NCBI GenBank assembly: GCA_020205615.1
Contig: CM035170.1
Coordinates: forward strand, 34,782,123-34,846,122
DNA length: 64,000 nucleotides
From: Panax quinquefolius
Lineage: Eukaryota; Streptophyta; Magnoliopsida; Apiales; Araliaceae
Reading direction: 5' to 3'
Shown: piece by piece, positions 1 to 10,302 of the stretch
Position numbering within the stretch: the first letter of the stretch is position 1
Layout: the number at the start of each line of letters is the position of its first letter
Made by a program: the position numbers and the translations under genes
Notes under the pieces: generated by a model
The model's input: only the letters and a program-made list of their open reading frames with translations
What the model was told of the DNA's origin: nothing
The model's database searches: none

Positions 1-1403
1 CCTCATGACAAAGAACATATTTATAACATAAAACAACAAATATCAAAAACAGAGAAAGATTTAAGGCGTCTGACATTAGGTTGTCAGTCGATATTTTTCC
101 ATTTTTCCCAGATTTCAAAAATTTACTAATTCGTGTACTTTGATGTTATGGATTCACTATATAGCAACCCAGATCATCAAGTGACACCCTAATACACAAC
201 TTTAAACAACAACTAACATCTAACAACATAAGATCTCATGATTTCGAATTTTAGGGTTATTATACCTTCTAAGCTTTGATTCTTGATTTCTGATCTTTGA
301 TCTGTTCTGGGAAAGTTGAGATATGATATAAGGTGATATTATCACTCCCTTTCTCCCTCAGAATTCGAAGTTTAGAGAGAGAGAGAGTTGCTAGCTTTTG
401 AAAACAAAAGTAAGTCATTTCTTACTTTTTAATATATTTGTATTATTGATGCAATCAATGAGCTGATCTAGATGGCTGATAATTGAGGTAAAGAGCACAT
501 GCTAGGGATTTGGTGAACCACTCACCTATAGTCAAAGCCGACAAACCAACTTATTAAAAAATATATAAAAAGGGCATTCTAGTCTTTTTGCATACAAATT
601 TAATGGCATTTTTGACATTGGCTAAACCCTTAGGGTTTAGGGTTTGGGTTAGGGTTTGAAATCCTTTAGGGTTTAGGGTTTGAAACCTTTAGGGTTTGCA
701 ATTGATTTTCTAAAATTTCCAATTTAGGTTTTCAAAAATTGAAAATTAATATTTCTAAATTTTAATTAGAATTTTCTAATTATATTAAAATTTCTTAATC
801 ATACTTTAAATCTTACTTATTAGGATTAGTATTTCCTAATTAAAATTGCTAATTAAGCAATTAGGGTCAAAATGGTCATTAGGGTTTATAAACCACTAAT
901 TAGGGTTTCTAATAGAAAAATAATTTTCTAATTTAGAAATTAAATTTTTATAATTAGATTAGGGTTTTCTAATTACTTAACTTGAAAATTAGAAATAATA
1001 TATCCTAATTAACATTAAAAGTATTAAATTAACACTTTCGTTTTCCCTAATTATAAATTAGGGTTTCAAATCCCGAAGTTAGGGTTTTCTAAATTTGAAA
1101 TTAGGATTTGCTAATTAATTAAGTTTTACCCTAATTAATATTATAATTAATATCACTTAAGCAATATAATAATCATTTAAATTCCCGGATTAGGGTTTTA
1201 AATTTCCAAATTAGGGTTTCGGATTCCCGGAACTGAAATTAGGGTTTTCAGAACCGGTTTCTAGGGTTTTTTATAATTCGCTAGGGTTTTCTAACCGAAA
1301 GTTGACGTTCTTAATATATACTTAGGGTTTGTTACAGATATCGTTTATCTGGTCAACCCTTGACTCTTAACCTCATACTGTACGCATATACACAGAACAT
1401 ATT
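1..1403 (-). repeat. Element B 3' LTR, left fragment
   Basis: Direct repeat of 17247-18644, with scattered substitutions and small indels. It is the U3-side part of the minus-strand 3' LTR. The rest of this LTR copy (equivalent to 14764-17246) lies left of the window. It ends at the 5-bp target ATATT (1399-1403), where element A begins. Confidence 0.93.
623..698. repeat. Telomere-like TTTAGGG tract inside B LTR
   Basis: A run of degenerate units of the plant telomere heptamer (TTAGGGTTTAGGGTTTGGGTT and variants). The same tract lies at 17881-17939 in the other LTR, so it travels with the element. Scattered TAGGGTTT words continue to about 1330. Confidence 0.85.
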
Positions 1404-3625
1404 TGTAACATTCCAGAATTTTAAAGTGTAATATTAAATATTTATTGATATATAAGTATTTAATGGATTATGTTTATTGTTGAATAAATAATTGTTCAAT
1501 TTGAGTTGATGTGATTTAGTTAATTATTTGTTGAATAAATAATTAAATATTAAATATTAAATATTTATTTGCAATATTAAATATTTATTGAATTATATAG
1601 CAATTTGAGTTGATGTGATTTAGTTAATTATTTGTTGAATAAATAATTAAGGAGCTAAGAAAATTAATTGTTATGAGTTTATATACCAATTTAATTTAAT
1701 AAGTAAGCTAGAGAGCTTATAGTGATTTAAATAAATTATAATATTTTAATTAAGTTTACCAAACAAGGTGTAAGGGTTAATGGGTTATTTTATTAAGCCT
1801 AGCCAAACAAGCCTTATGGCTTTTGATTTTCAAAATTCTATAACTGATGTCAGTTAAAATCCTATACTTAATATCTATATTATTATTATTATACGTTATA
1901 TGATAATACGTAAACTAGAGTTGGGAGAAGAGAGAAGAAGAAGAAGAACACAGAGAAAAATTTGAGAAAACTCTAGAGAGAGGTGAGTGATTCTAACAGG
2001 TTTTTGAGAAAGAAATTGGAGAAAAAAATAGCCATCATCTTTCTAATCAAAGGTAGGAGCTTAATCTCTTCTTTAAAAGTTTAGACTTCTTCTTCCACAA
2101 AGTTCTCTCAGAACTTAGCCACAAACATGTGAAGTTAGCGATGAGGAGTTCGGCAGCTTTTGTTTAAGTATACAAATTTGGAAAATAAATGTTATGTGTT
2201 AATAATATGAATGATAAATGATGATTTCAGTAGTATTAAACTATGAATGAGCATGTTATCAAGAGTTAATTAGTATTAACGTAGTTTGATTTTGTGAATT
2301 GGTAATTTAACCTACATGATGTATACATTTTGTTTATATAGATATAAAATGTTGGTAATGACTAATTATGTCATGATGACATATGTATAGGGTATTGATT
2401 CAAGTTGTAAGGTTTAGCTTGTGCTAAAGGCAAGTTTTCTAACTCTAAAACTTTGTTGTACAAGTTTAAATTCGTTGAGCACATTATTGCTTTTGATTCC
2501 ATTTCAATTATACAAGTTGTTAACCTTACACTTTCGTAGAGTTAGATTGTTTATTATTGATAAAGCTCTTGTATCTATTGGTTCATGAGAGTACAAGTAT
2601 TCCAAATCTTATATTTTATTATTGAGCAAGTTCTTTAATATGTAACTTGTGATTTAGCATGCGAGTTGTTCTATTTAAATATTCTAGTATTGAACAACTC
2701 TATCGTTCAAATTACTATTCATTATGCATGTTTAGTACCTAAATTCTCAATAACCTTGAATGTTATGATTATTCAATGCTTATGCTATTAGATTATTCCT
2801 AAAGCATAATGTTAATTTACAAATATCAATTCAGCTTATGATTATTCCATAGCATACAATTATTTCTTTTTTGTAATCAACTAATCCTTAGTTGATTACA
2901 TTGAATCTAAATTACCACAGTAATGTATCCAAACCAAACTTACTTTTGGTGCGGACTTGTATTCTAAATCTTTGAGATGAATAACTCTTTTAATAGAGGT
3001 TTACGCTTAGCGTTGAAATGGTTGTGCACAATACATTGTACGAAGGGTTGATCCCCCTAAGTACGTGGAGTCCTTATAGTCTTATGACTGTTAACGTTAA
3101 AGTTGAAAGATTACTTATAACTGTGGACATGATTCATGGTCATTAGACCCTTAGTGAATGTTATAATTTTCATAAAATTAATAGAATATATTGTTCAGTT
3201 CTATTGAGCCTATTTTTGGCAATTGATGTAAAAGTTTAAAGATTTACTTATTGTTATTTCAAGTGGGCCTTGTTTGCTCACTCTTGCCTGTAAAATTTCT
3301 TATAGCTAAAGTTGAAACTGGTGACGTACCTAGCACCAGTAAGGGAAAAAGAAAAGATGAACAAGTATTGAACACTTGTAATAGATTGGATAGTTTTATT
3401 ATCAGACTTTGGTTTAAAGATTGTAATGAAGTTTATTAAATTTCCGCATTTGAATGATTGTTGTTAAAGGTTAGATAACCTGGGAGATTTTTATTTAAGT
3501 TTAATCCTGTATGGGCAGGTTTGATTATTCAATTTTATTGTAATTGGGTAGTTAGAAATGAATGTTTTGATTTAGTGAACAATTCTAACTCGTGGGAATA
3601 AAGTACCGGATTTGGGGGTGTCATA
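1404..3625 (+). repeat. Element A 5' LTR (2222 bp, internally deleted)
   Basis: Starts TGTAACATTCC and ends TGTCATA, directly before the primer site. It aligns with 9494-12736 but lacks two blocks present there: about 290 bp (9834-10127) and about 740 bp (10513-11255). At the second site about 24 bp of unrelated filler is present instead. It ends in TA rather than the usual CA, as does the 3' copy. Confidence 0.94.
3263..3285 (+). promoter_or_regulatory. Conserved GGGC...GCTCAC motif in A LTR
   Basis: Reads GTGGGCCTTGTTTGCTCACT, about 340 bp before the LTR 3' end. The same motif at a similar distance occurs in B, C, E and F LTRs (for example 15059-15086 and 21217-21243, minus strand). Its position suits the R/U5 part of the transcript; its role is unknown. 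Confidence 0.5.
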
Positions 3626-3628
3626 GAG

Positions 3629-3641
3629 TTAGTATCAAAGC
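3629..3641 (+). other. Element A primer binding site (tRNA-iMet type)
   Basis: TTAGTATCAAAGC lies 3 bp after the 5' LTR. It resembles the TGGTATCAGAGC complement of the initiator-Met tRNA 3' end, with two changes. The following bases resemble the equivalent leader of element B on the minus strand near 14747, which shows the families are related. Confidence 0.8.
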
Positions 3642-3839
3642 TTTAGGTTATGAACCTTAAAGTGGGGAAAAAGCCTTAGGAAGTAACCTTTGAAAAGATA
3701 GTGGAGATAACTCTTATCGAGTTTTAAGAAAGAAGTAATAAAACACTTATGTGCTTATGTGTTTATAGTTTATGTACTCGTGAGTGTCGAGTAGTAATGA
3801 TTAATAATTAAAACTTTAAAACTTTGTTGTCGGGATGAC

Positions 3840-4600
3840 TAATGCCTGAGAATCCAACAAAGTTAGGGAGGAGGGACCTCAAATGCCTATAGAGGAGGAG
3901 CCTCGCGACATTCGTGTAGTTTTGGGAACAACTCATCGCCACGGAGTCAGCCTTGTTGGTCACAGTAGTTGAAGATGAGGATGATGACGTAGAAACAGAT
4001 GAGGAGGATCCCGTTGAGTTACCACAGGAGGATGAGGATGACGAGGACGAGGAGGAAAGGATTCCACCTAACTCGATAGCCGGCAGAGTATAATGGCGAG
4101 GTGCATGACCGTAACGTGGAACTTCGTGGATACAGATTGAGGAGTTGCATGAGATAGTAGTCGAACAACAATCGCAATGACACAAAAAAGACGGGCGAGA
4201 TCCGTGGATCGTGAGGAACGAATCGACAAACGCCGAGGAGAAAATCTAGCATGATCAAGGAGAGAAAGAACAATTGATCGAGATGGTTCACCGAATCAAG
4301 AACAAGATGAGAGAAGAAGTCGCTAAGAGGGAAGAGAGTCAAGATGCATACGAGGAAGCTTATCAACGAACTGGAAGAGCAGTAAGGAACTCACAGGTGA
4401 AAAGGATGAAGATGGAAGAGATGGATAAATTATTTGACACCGCAATTAATTGAGCTCAAGATCGGGTCATGGGATATCCGATTCAGTTCGTGACGCTGCC
4501 ATCATATGTATTAGATCGCAGGACAATGTTTCGAGTCATGGAGGAAGAACGTGATAGGGCTAAGAAGTATCTTAATAGAACATCGTAGTTGTTGTACGAT
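3840..4600 (+). pseudogene. Element A extra upstream coding-like region
   Basis: Between the primer site and gag lies a coding-like stretch broken by stops. Its clearest part, 3959-4093, encodes a strongly acidic segment rich in Asp/Glu that ends IPPNSIAGR. Later bases (to about 4590) read as charged, Arg/Glu-rich, helix-like sequence in shifted frames. It does not resemble gag capsid, zinc knuckle or pol. It could be a degenerate extra ORF ahead of gag, or the remnant of a gag N-terminal extension. I do not recognise the family. On the other strand the same bases give Ser-rich shadow ORFs. Confidence 0.4.
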
Positions 4601-4604
4601 GAGT

Positions 4605-4875
4605 GAAAGGTTAAATAAATTGTAAATCCCAAGTGTTATGCAACCTATGGGATATGATTATGATGTTGTCTTGAAACATTTGTAGTTCAGGAAAGTAATG
4701 TAGATGACAGTGATGCTATTGTTTTATGTTTTCCAAAAAGGTTTTGAATAAATAAAAGTTGTTACTTTATTCAAAGTGTTATGTGTTATGTGATTATTTC
4801 TTTTATGGAGGCAAGTTAATTAGAAAATACTTAAAGAAGCTGAGTAATAGTCTAATAGATGTTTTGTTTTAACAG
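4605..4875 (+). other. Intron-like AT-rich gap before gag in element A
   Basis: After the upstream coding-like region, about 270 bp of T-rich noncoding sequence ends in TTTTGTTTTAACAG just before the gag ATG at 4879. That is a good plant 3' splice site. A donor near 4612 (AAAGGTTAAA) is possible but weak. It may be a spliced leader intron or simply a spacer. Confidence 0.3.
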
Positions 4876-4878
4876 AAA

Positions 4879-5895
4879 ATGCCTCCCAGACGTTAACCAC
4901 CCCGACAGAGAAACAATGAGAGAACTACCAATAACGACAATGTTGACGATAACCTCGTTTAACAACTAGTGACACTACTGACAGGAGTGTTGCAGAATCA
5001 ACCACAAAACCATGGTACAACGTTTAAGGATTTCAAGGCGGTTGGACCACCCAATTCCGGGGTCTATGAATCCAAATGAAGCAAAACCCGGATTATGGAG
5101 ATAGAAAAAGTATTCGATGTCGCTAGGGTAGGGGATGATCATAAGATCGCTTTCATAACGCTCATGTTGAAAGCGAAGCTAAGTTATTATTGGTGGCGTG
5201 CCAATAAAACTCGTGAAGGGCTAGGAGTGATGACTCGGGATAGGTTCAAGGAGTTGTTCTTGAGACCTATTTCCCGAGAGTTCAAGAGTCGCTTAGAAGT
5301 GCGCTTTCTAGAATTAAAGCAAGGAACGATGATGGTGTCCTCGAGTATGCCGCAAAATTCAATGAATTGATGAGGTTTCATGCCATATCAAGTCAAAGAT
5401 GCATTTGAAGACGAAGGCGAAGCGAGAGATTTGAACAGGACCAAGCCCCGGTCAGACAAAGAGGGTATCCTGCTCCAGCTTGAAGACATTTGCAATGATA
5501 ATGGAGAAAGCAAGACTCACCAAGGTGGAGGCGAGGCAAGAACAAAGTTCAATCAGGAACAAAAGAAGAAGAAGAATGAGAATGAGATTAAGAATGGAGG
5601 TGGTAGCAGTGGAAACAACAACAACAACAACAACAACTTGAAGAGGAAGTGGAATGGGAACATAGGTGCTGGAAACCATCAGGGTAACCAGCAAAACAAA
5701 AAATTTGAAGCATGTACGACATGTGGGAAATTTCACAAGGGTGCGTGTTTGATGGGGAAACGAGTTTGCTTCAATTGTGGCCAGGAGGGTCACATCACCC
5801 CAAGTTGCACTCAACCAAAGAAGAATGTATGCTTCACGTGTGGATCCAAGGATCACTTTGCTCGTGAATGCCCTAAGAAGAGAGGGAAGGAGTGA
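4879..5895 (+). pseudogene. gag: Element A gag (capsid and zinc knuckles), broken
   Basis: Gag packages the element RNA into virus-like particles. The frame starts at ATG 4879 (MPPRR) but meets a stop within a few codons and others later. Recognisable capsid sequence runs 5095-5370 (AKLSYYWWRA, SREFKSRLEVRFLELKQGT). A frame change near 5375 leads to 5380-5895, with a poly-Asn run (5612-5638), a partial CxxC...C motif (CTTCGKFHKGAC), and two CCHC zinc knuckles: CFNCGQEGHITPSC (5767-5808) and CFTCGSKDHFAREC (5830-5871). Both knuckles keep all four metal ligands. The domain order is normal for a Tekay-like gag; the start region is inferred. Confidence 0.8.
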
Positions 5896-5989
5896 CAACC
5901 AGAAGCAATGGAGGTAACAATGGAAGTACATGGGCCATTGCAGGACCGACAGCATCAAACAAACCCACGCCCGTAACCTTCAACATGAT

Positions 5990-6343
5990 ATGCGCAAGAT
6001 GTTTGTGCAATCAAAAGATGTAGTGTCGTATTATCCCAATCAATGATATAAATGCTTATGTATTATTCGATTCGGGTGCTACTTGTTCGCTTATATCCGA
6101 TGAATTTGCTAAGAGGTTAGAATTGCCTAGAAAGAACCTAATTTTCCTTTGAACATAGAAATTGCGAATAAGGAAGTAATCCTCATAGATTCAGATATAA
6201 GAACCGTAGTGTGAACATTAAGGAGAATATCTTGTTGGTAGATTTGATTCCGATTAGACTCGGGAATTTGATGTAATTTTGGGGATGGATTATTTGTTCA
6301 AATATGGAGTAAGAATCGATTGTCACAAGAAGTGTAAAACCTT
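5990..6343 (+). pseudogene. Element A aspartic protease remnant
   Basis: Matures the gag-pol polyprotein. The active-site region VLFDSGATCSLIS is clear at about 6060-6098, where DSG is the usual catalytic triplet of plant Ty3/gypsy proteases. A stop follows after about 25 residues (near 6152). A second trace resembling the conserved ILGMDWL region lies near 6270-6300 in another frame. At least two frame changes separate it from gag and RT. Confidence 0.7.
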
Positions 6344-7110
6344 ATGACTCAAATCAAAGGTAGTATTTATGGTAGCAAGTCGCCTAGACAAAGGAAATGT
6401 CTGACGACTATGCAGTCCAAGAAATTGTTGAGTCAAGGTTGTGTGGGCTATTTAGCTTATATAGTCGATACTCAGAAGAAGGGTGTGAAACTAGAAGAAA
6501 TATCGGTAGTGAGAGAATTCGTAGACGTGTTTTCAGAAGATTTGCCAGGACTTCCGCCTGAAAGAGAAATTGAGTTCGTGATCGACTTAGCGCCGGGAAC
6601 AGCACCGATATCGAAGGCCCCGTATAGAATGGCTCCGGTAGAAATGAAGGAACTGATGGTACAGTTGCAAGAGTTGCTGGACAAGAAATATATTCAACCA
6701 AGTGTATCGCCGTGGGGAGCGCCAGTTTTATTCGTTAAGAAGAAGGATGGATCAATGTGTCTTTGCATTGATTATAGAGAGTTAAACAAAGTCACTATTA
6801 AGAATAGGTATCCGCCGCTTAGAATAGATGACTTGTTCGATCAGCTGAAGGGTGCTAAATATTTCTCGAAAATAGATTTGAGAAGTGGGTATCACCAATT
6901 GAAGGTAAGAAAGGAGGATATACCTAGAACGACATTCAGAACTCGGTACGGACATTACATGTTTCTGGTGATGTCTTTTTGGTTTAACCAATGCCCCTGC
7001 TGCGTTCATTGATTTGATGAACAGGGTGTTTAAACCATTCTTAGACAAGTTTGTAGTGGTGTTTATTGACGACATTCTAGTGTATTCCAAGACTCAAGGA
7101 ACATTTACGT
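6344..7110 (+). pseudogene. pol: Element A reverse transcriptase
   Basis: Copies element RNA into DNA. The first frame (6344-7012) holds the RT N-terminal landmarks [57 protein letters not shown] and [14 protein letters not shown] run of five T at 6976-6980 shifts the frame; the next segment, in another frame, carries NAPAAF and the catalytic FIDD (7062-7073). Another frame change near 7095 leads into the thumb. The catalytic Asp pair is intact, but the protein could not be made as one chain. Confidence 0.9.
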
Positions 7111-7840
7111 TTGACATTGGAAACACTAAGGAAGGAAAAGCTGTACGCGAAATTCTCTAAGTGCAAATTTTGGCTCGATCGTGTACAATTTTTGGGTCAT
7201 GTGATTGACAAAGATGGGATTTCAGTGGATCCATCAAAAGTGGAAGCTGTAATCAATTGGGAACAACCAAGAACACCGTTAGAAGTGAGGAGTTTCTTGG
7301 GACTGGCTGGTTATTATAGAAGATTCATCCAAGATTTTTCTAAGATAGCCACTCCGCTAACAAATTTGACAAGGAAAGCTGTAAAATTCGTTTGGATGGA
7401 GAAGTGTGAAGAGATTTTCCAAGATTTGAAGAAAAAGTTAAGTATGGCACCTGTGTTGACATTACCAGATAATATAGGAAATTTTGTGGTGTATAGTGAT
7501 GCCTCACATAAAGGGTTGGGTTGTGTTCTTATGCGTAATCAACAAAGTTATTGCCTATGCATCAAGACAACTCAAGGATTATGAGAAAGGGTATCCGACT
7601 CATGATTTGGAATTAGTCAGCAGTTGTATTTGCTCAAGATATGGAGACACTATCTTTATGGAGAAAAATGTGAGATCTACACGCACCACAAAAGTCCAAA
7701 GTATATTTTCACTCGTAAAGATTTGAACATCGCGTCGAGAAGGTGGATGGAGTTGATAAAAGATTACGATTGTGAGATCTTTTATCATCCAGGCAAAGCG
7801 AATGTGGTGGCAGATGCTTTAAGCAGGAAAGGTCGGGAGA
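7111..7840 (+). pseudogene. pol: Element A RT thumb and RNase H
   Basis: The 7111-7584 frame carries the RT connection ([32 protein letters not shown]) and the start of RNase H ([16 protein letters not shown], with the first catalytic Asp). A frame change near 7535-7550 moves to a second frame with [13 protein letters not shown]. The usual catalytic Asp of the YTDHKSLKY motif is His here. The domain ends with [15 protein letters not shown] (7790-7830). RNase H would remove the RNA template strand. Confidence 0.85.
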
Positions 7841-8847
7841 AGTTGATGCTGATAACAACTCAGGAGGAGCTCATTTCAGCAATGACAAAACTGGAGTTAG
7901 AAATCAAATTTCCAAAAGAATCTGACGAACAACTATTCCAGATAGAAGCTGGTCCAACTTTAGTGGATAAAGTGAAGAATGCTCAACTACAAGATGAGGA
8001 GTGTGGGGAAATCAAAGAGAATCTGGTTGAGGGCGGTGATGTAAAATACAAGGTTGATACCGAAGGATTACTACGGTTCGAAGGAAGAATTTGGGTTCCA
8101 GCAGTGCTAGAACTGAAAGAAGAAATTTTGACCGAAGATCATAGCTCAAAATATTCAATTCATCCAGGAAGCACGAAAATGTATCAAGATTTGCGCCAAA
8201 ATTTTTGGTGGCCGAATATGAAAAGGGATGTTGTAGAATGCGTAGCGAAATGCTTGACATGTCAAAGAGTAAAAGCCGAACATCAAAGACCCAGCGGATT
8301 ACTCCAACCGTTGGAAATACCGGAATGGATGTGGGAACACATCACGATGGATTTTGTGGTGGGTCTTCCAACTACTCAGAGAGGATGCGATGCGATTTGG
8401 GTGATAGTGATGATCGACGAAAATCAAAGACACTTTCTACCAATAAAGATTAGATTCAATCTTGATCAGTTGGCAAGATTGTACATTAAAGAGATCGTTT
8501 CGAGGCACGGAGTGCCAGTATCAATTGTGTCCGATAGAGATCCGCGATTCACGTCAAATTTCTGGAAGACACTACAAGTATGCATGGGGACACAGTTGCG
8601 AATGAGTACGTCTTATCATCCACAAACAGATGGCCAAAGCGAACGAATAATTCAGACATTGGAAGATATGCTGAGAGCATGTGTCATGGACTTTAAAGGA
8701 AGCTGGGAAGAACAATTACCGTTGGTGGAATTTGCTTACAACAACAGTTATCACGCGAGCATCGACATGCCACCTTACGAGGCATTGGTACGGCGAAAGT
8801 GCGAACTCCACATCTTTGGGATGAAGTCGGTGAACGCCAACTGTTAG
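7841..8847 (+). pseudogene. pol: Element A integrase, zinc finger and catalytic core
   Basis: Part of an open frame running 7624-8847. After RNase H comes the HHCC zinc-binding region ([30 protein letters not shown]), then the core: [13 protein letters not shown] (first Asp), [12 protein letters not shown] (second Asp) and [17 protein letters not shown] (Glu). All three catalytic residues are present. The segment after WVIVMID is altered from the usual DRLTKSAHF motif. The frame is lost near 8790, where it breaks from the GRKC region. Confidence 0.88.
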
Positions 8848-9368
8848 GACCAGAACTGGTGCAACAAACTGCTGACGTTGTCAAACTCATTAGGACAAGA
8901 TTAGTAGCAGCCCAAGACAGACATAAAAAGTATGCTAATCAACACAGACAAGATCGTGCATTCGACGTAGGAACTTTTGTATTCCTAAAAGTTTCTCCCT
9001 GGAAGGGGAAAGTTCATTTCGATAAAAAGGGAAAGCTAAGCCCGAGGTTTATTGGACCCTTTGAAGTGCTGAGAAGAGTGGGAGAAGTGGCTTACGAGGT
9101 AGCTCTACCTCCAGAGTTGGAAAACATTCATAATGTTTTTCACATTTCGGTGTTACGACCATATAAACCCGACTACAAACATGTGATCGAGTACGAACCG
9201 TTGCAGTTCGAGAAAGATTTGTCTTATGAAGAGGTTCCTATCCAGATAGTCGACATGAAAGAACAAGTGCTCAGGAATAAAGTGATACCTTCTGTGAAGG
9301 TGATATGGAGGAACCACAATGCTGAAGAAGCTACGTGGGAACTCGAAGAGAAAATGTTGAAAGATTAA
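8799..9368 (+). CDS. pol: Element A integrase C-terminus and chromodomain
   Basis: Open frame of 189 codons continuing integrase in a new frame ([16 protein letters not shown]). It includes the GPY/F-type module ([28 protein letters not shown]) and ends in a chromodomain-like segment ([19 protein letters not shown]). Chromodomains of plant chromoviruses are thought to steer insertion to particular chromatin. This ending puts the element near the Tekay/Del group. Cut off from the rest by a frameshift, it is part of a broken pol. Confidence 0.88.
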   Translation: MRTPHLWDEVGERQLLGPELVQQTADVVKLIRTRLVAAQDRHKKYANQHRQDRAFDVGTFVFLKVSPWKGKVHFDKKGKLSPRFIGPFEVLRRVGEVAYEVALPPELENIHNVFHISVLRPYKPDYKHVIEYEPLQFEKDLSYEEVPIQIVDMKEQVLRNKVIPSVKVIWRNHNAEEATWELEEKMLKD

Positions 9369-9481
9369 CCTGAGTTATTTGTTTAATCTGTGTCTTCGAT
9401 TCTGGGGACAGAATCTTTGTAAGTAGGGAAGAATGTAACGAATGATTTGTTTGAGTTGTGATTCTGAGTACGAATCCTTAT

Positions 9482-9493
9482 AAGGAGGAATGA
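9482..9493 (+). other. Element A polypurine tract
   Basis: AAGGAGGAATGA sits directly before the 3' LTR start TGTAAC. This is the expected primer for plus-strand DNA synthesis. Confidence 0.75.
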
Positions 9494-10253
9494 TGTAACA
9501 TTCCGTAATTTTAAAGTGTAATATTAAATATTTATTGATTTATATAAGTATTTAATGGATTATGTTTATTGTTGAATAAATAATTGTTCAATTTGAGTTG
9601 ATGTGATTTAGTTAATTATTTGTTGAATAAATAATTAAAAAATTAAATATTTATTTGCAATATTAAATATTTTTTAAATTATATGGCAATTTGAGTTGAT
9701 GTGATTTAGTTAATTATTTGTTGAATAAATAATTAAGGAGCTAAGAAAATTAATTGTTATGAGTTTATATACCAATTTAATTTAATAAGTAAGCCGGAGA
9801 GCTTATAGCGATTTAAATAAATTATAATATTTTAAATGGGAAATGGTAATTTAAAATATTAGTCGGTCGAATAAAATTATAATTATAAAGAAATTATAGT
9901 TTTGTGATAATGATTTATGTGTTAAAGTAATTTAATAGATTAATATTTTAATTGATTATTTAATTAAATAGAAGTGTGACAAATAACTTTGCTTATAAAG
10001 GAGTTACTAAAATAAATTAAAAGAGTTTAATTTAGTTTTACCAAACATGTCTTATTGCATATTAAGTCTTTAATCTAATGATGTTTTAGCAAACAAGGTA
10101 TAAGGATTAATCCATTTGTTTTAATTAAGTTTACCAAACAAGGTGTAAGGGTTAATGGGTTATTTTATTAAGCTTTAGCCAAACAAGCCTTATGGCTTTT
10201 GATTTTCAAAATTCTATAACTGATGTCAGTTAAAATCCTATACTTAATATCTA

Positions 10254-10302
<49 letters not shown>

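Noticed and set aside
623..698. A chromosome end or true telomere
   Set aside because: Units are degenerate, short, and repeated at the same spot of several LTRs; sequence continues on both sides.
3808..4185. Minus-strand Ser-rich ORF of 125 codons
   Set aside because: It is the shadow of the acidic GAN-rich plus-strand stretch in element A; poly-Ser here is only reversed Asp/Glu codons.
5452..5958. 168-codon minus-strand ORF
   Set aside because: Antisense shadow of element A gag, including poly-Val from the Asn run.
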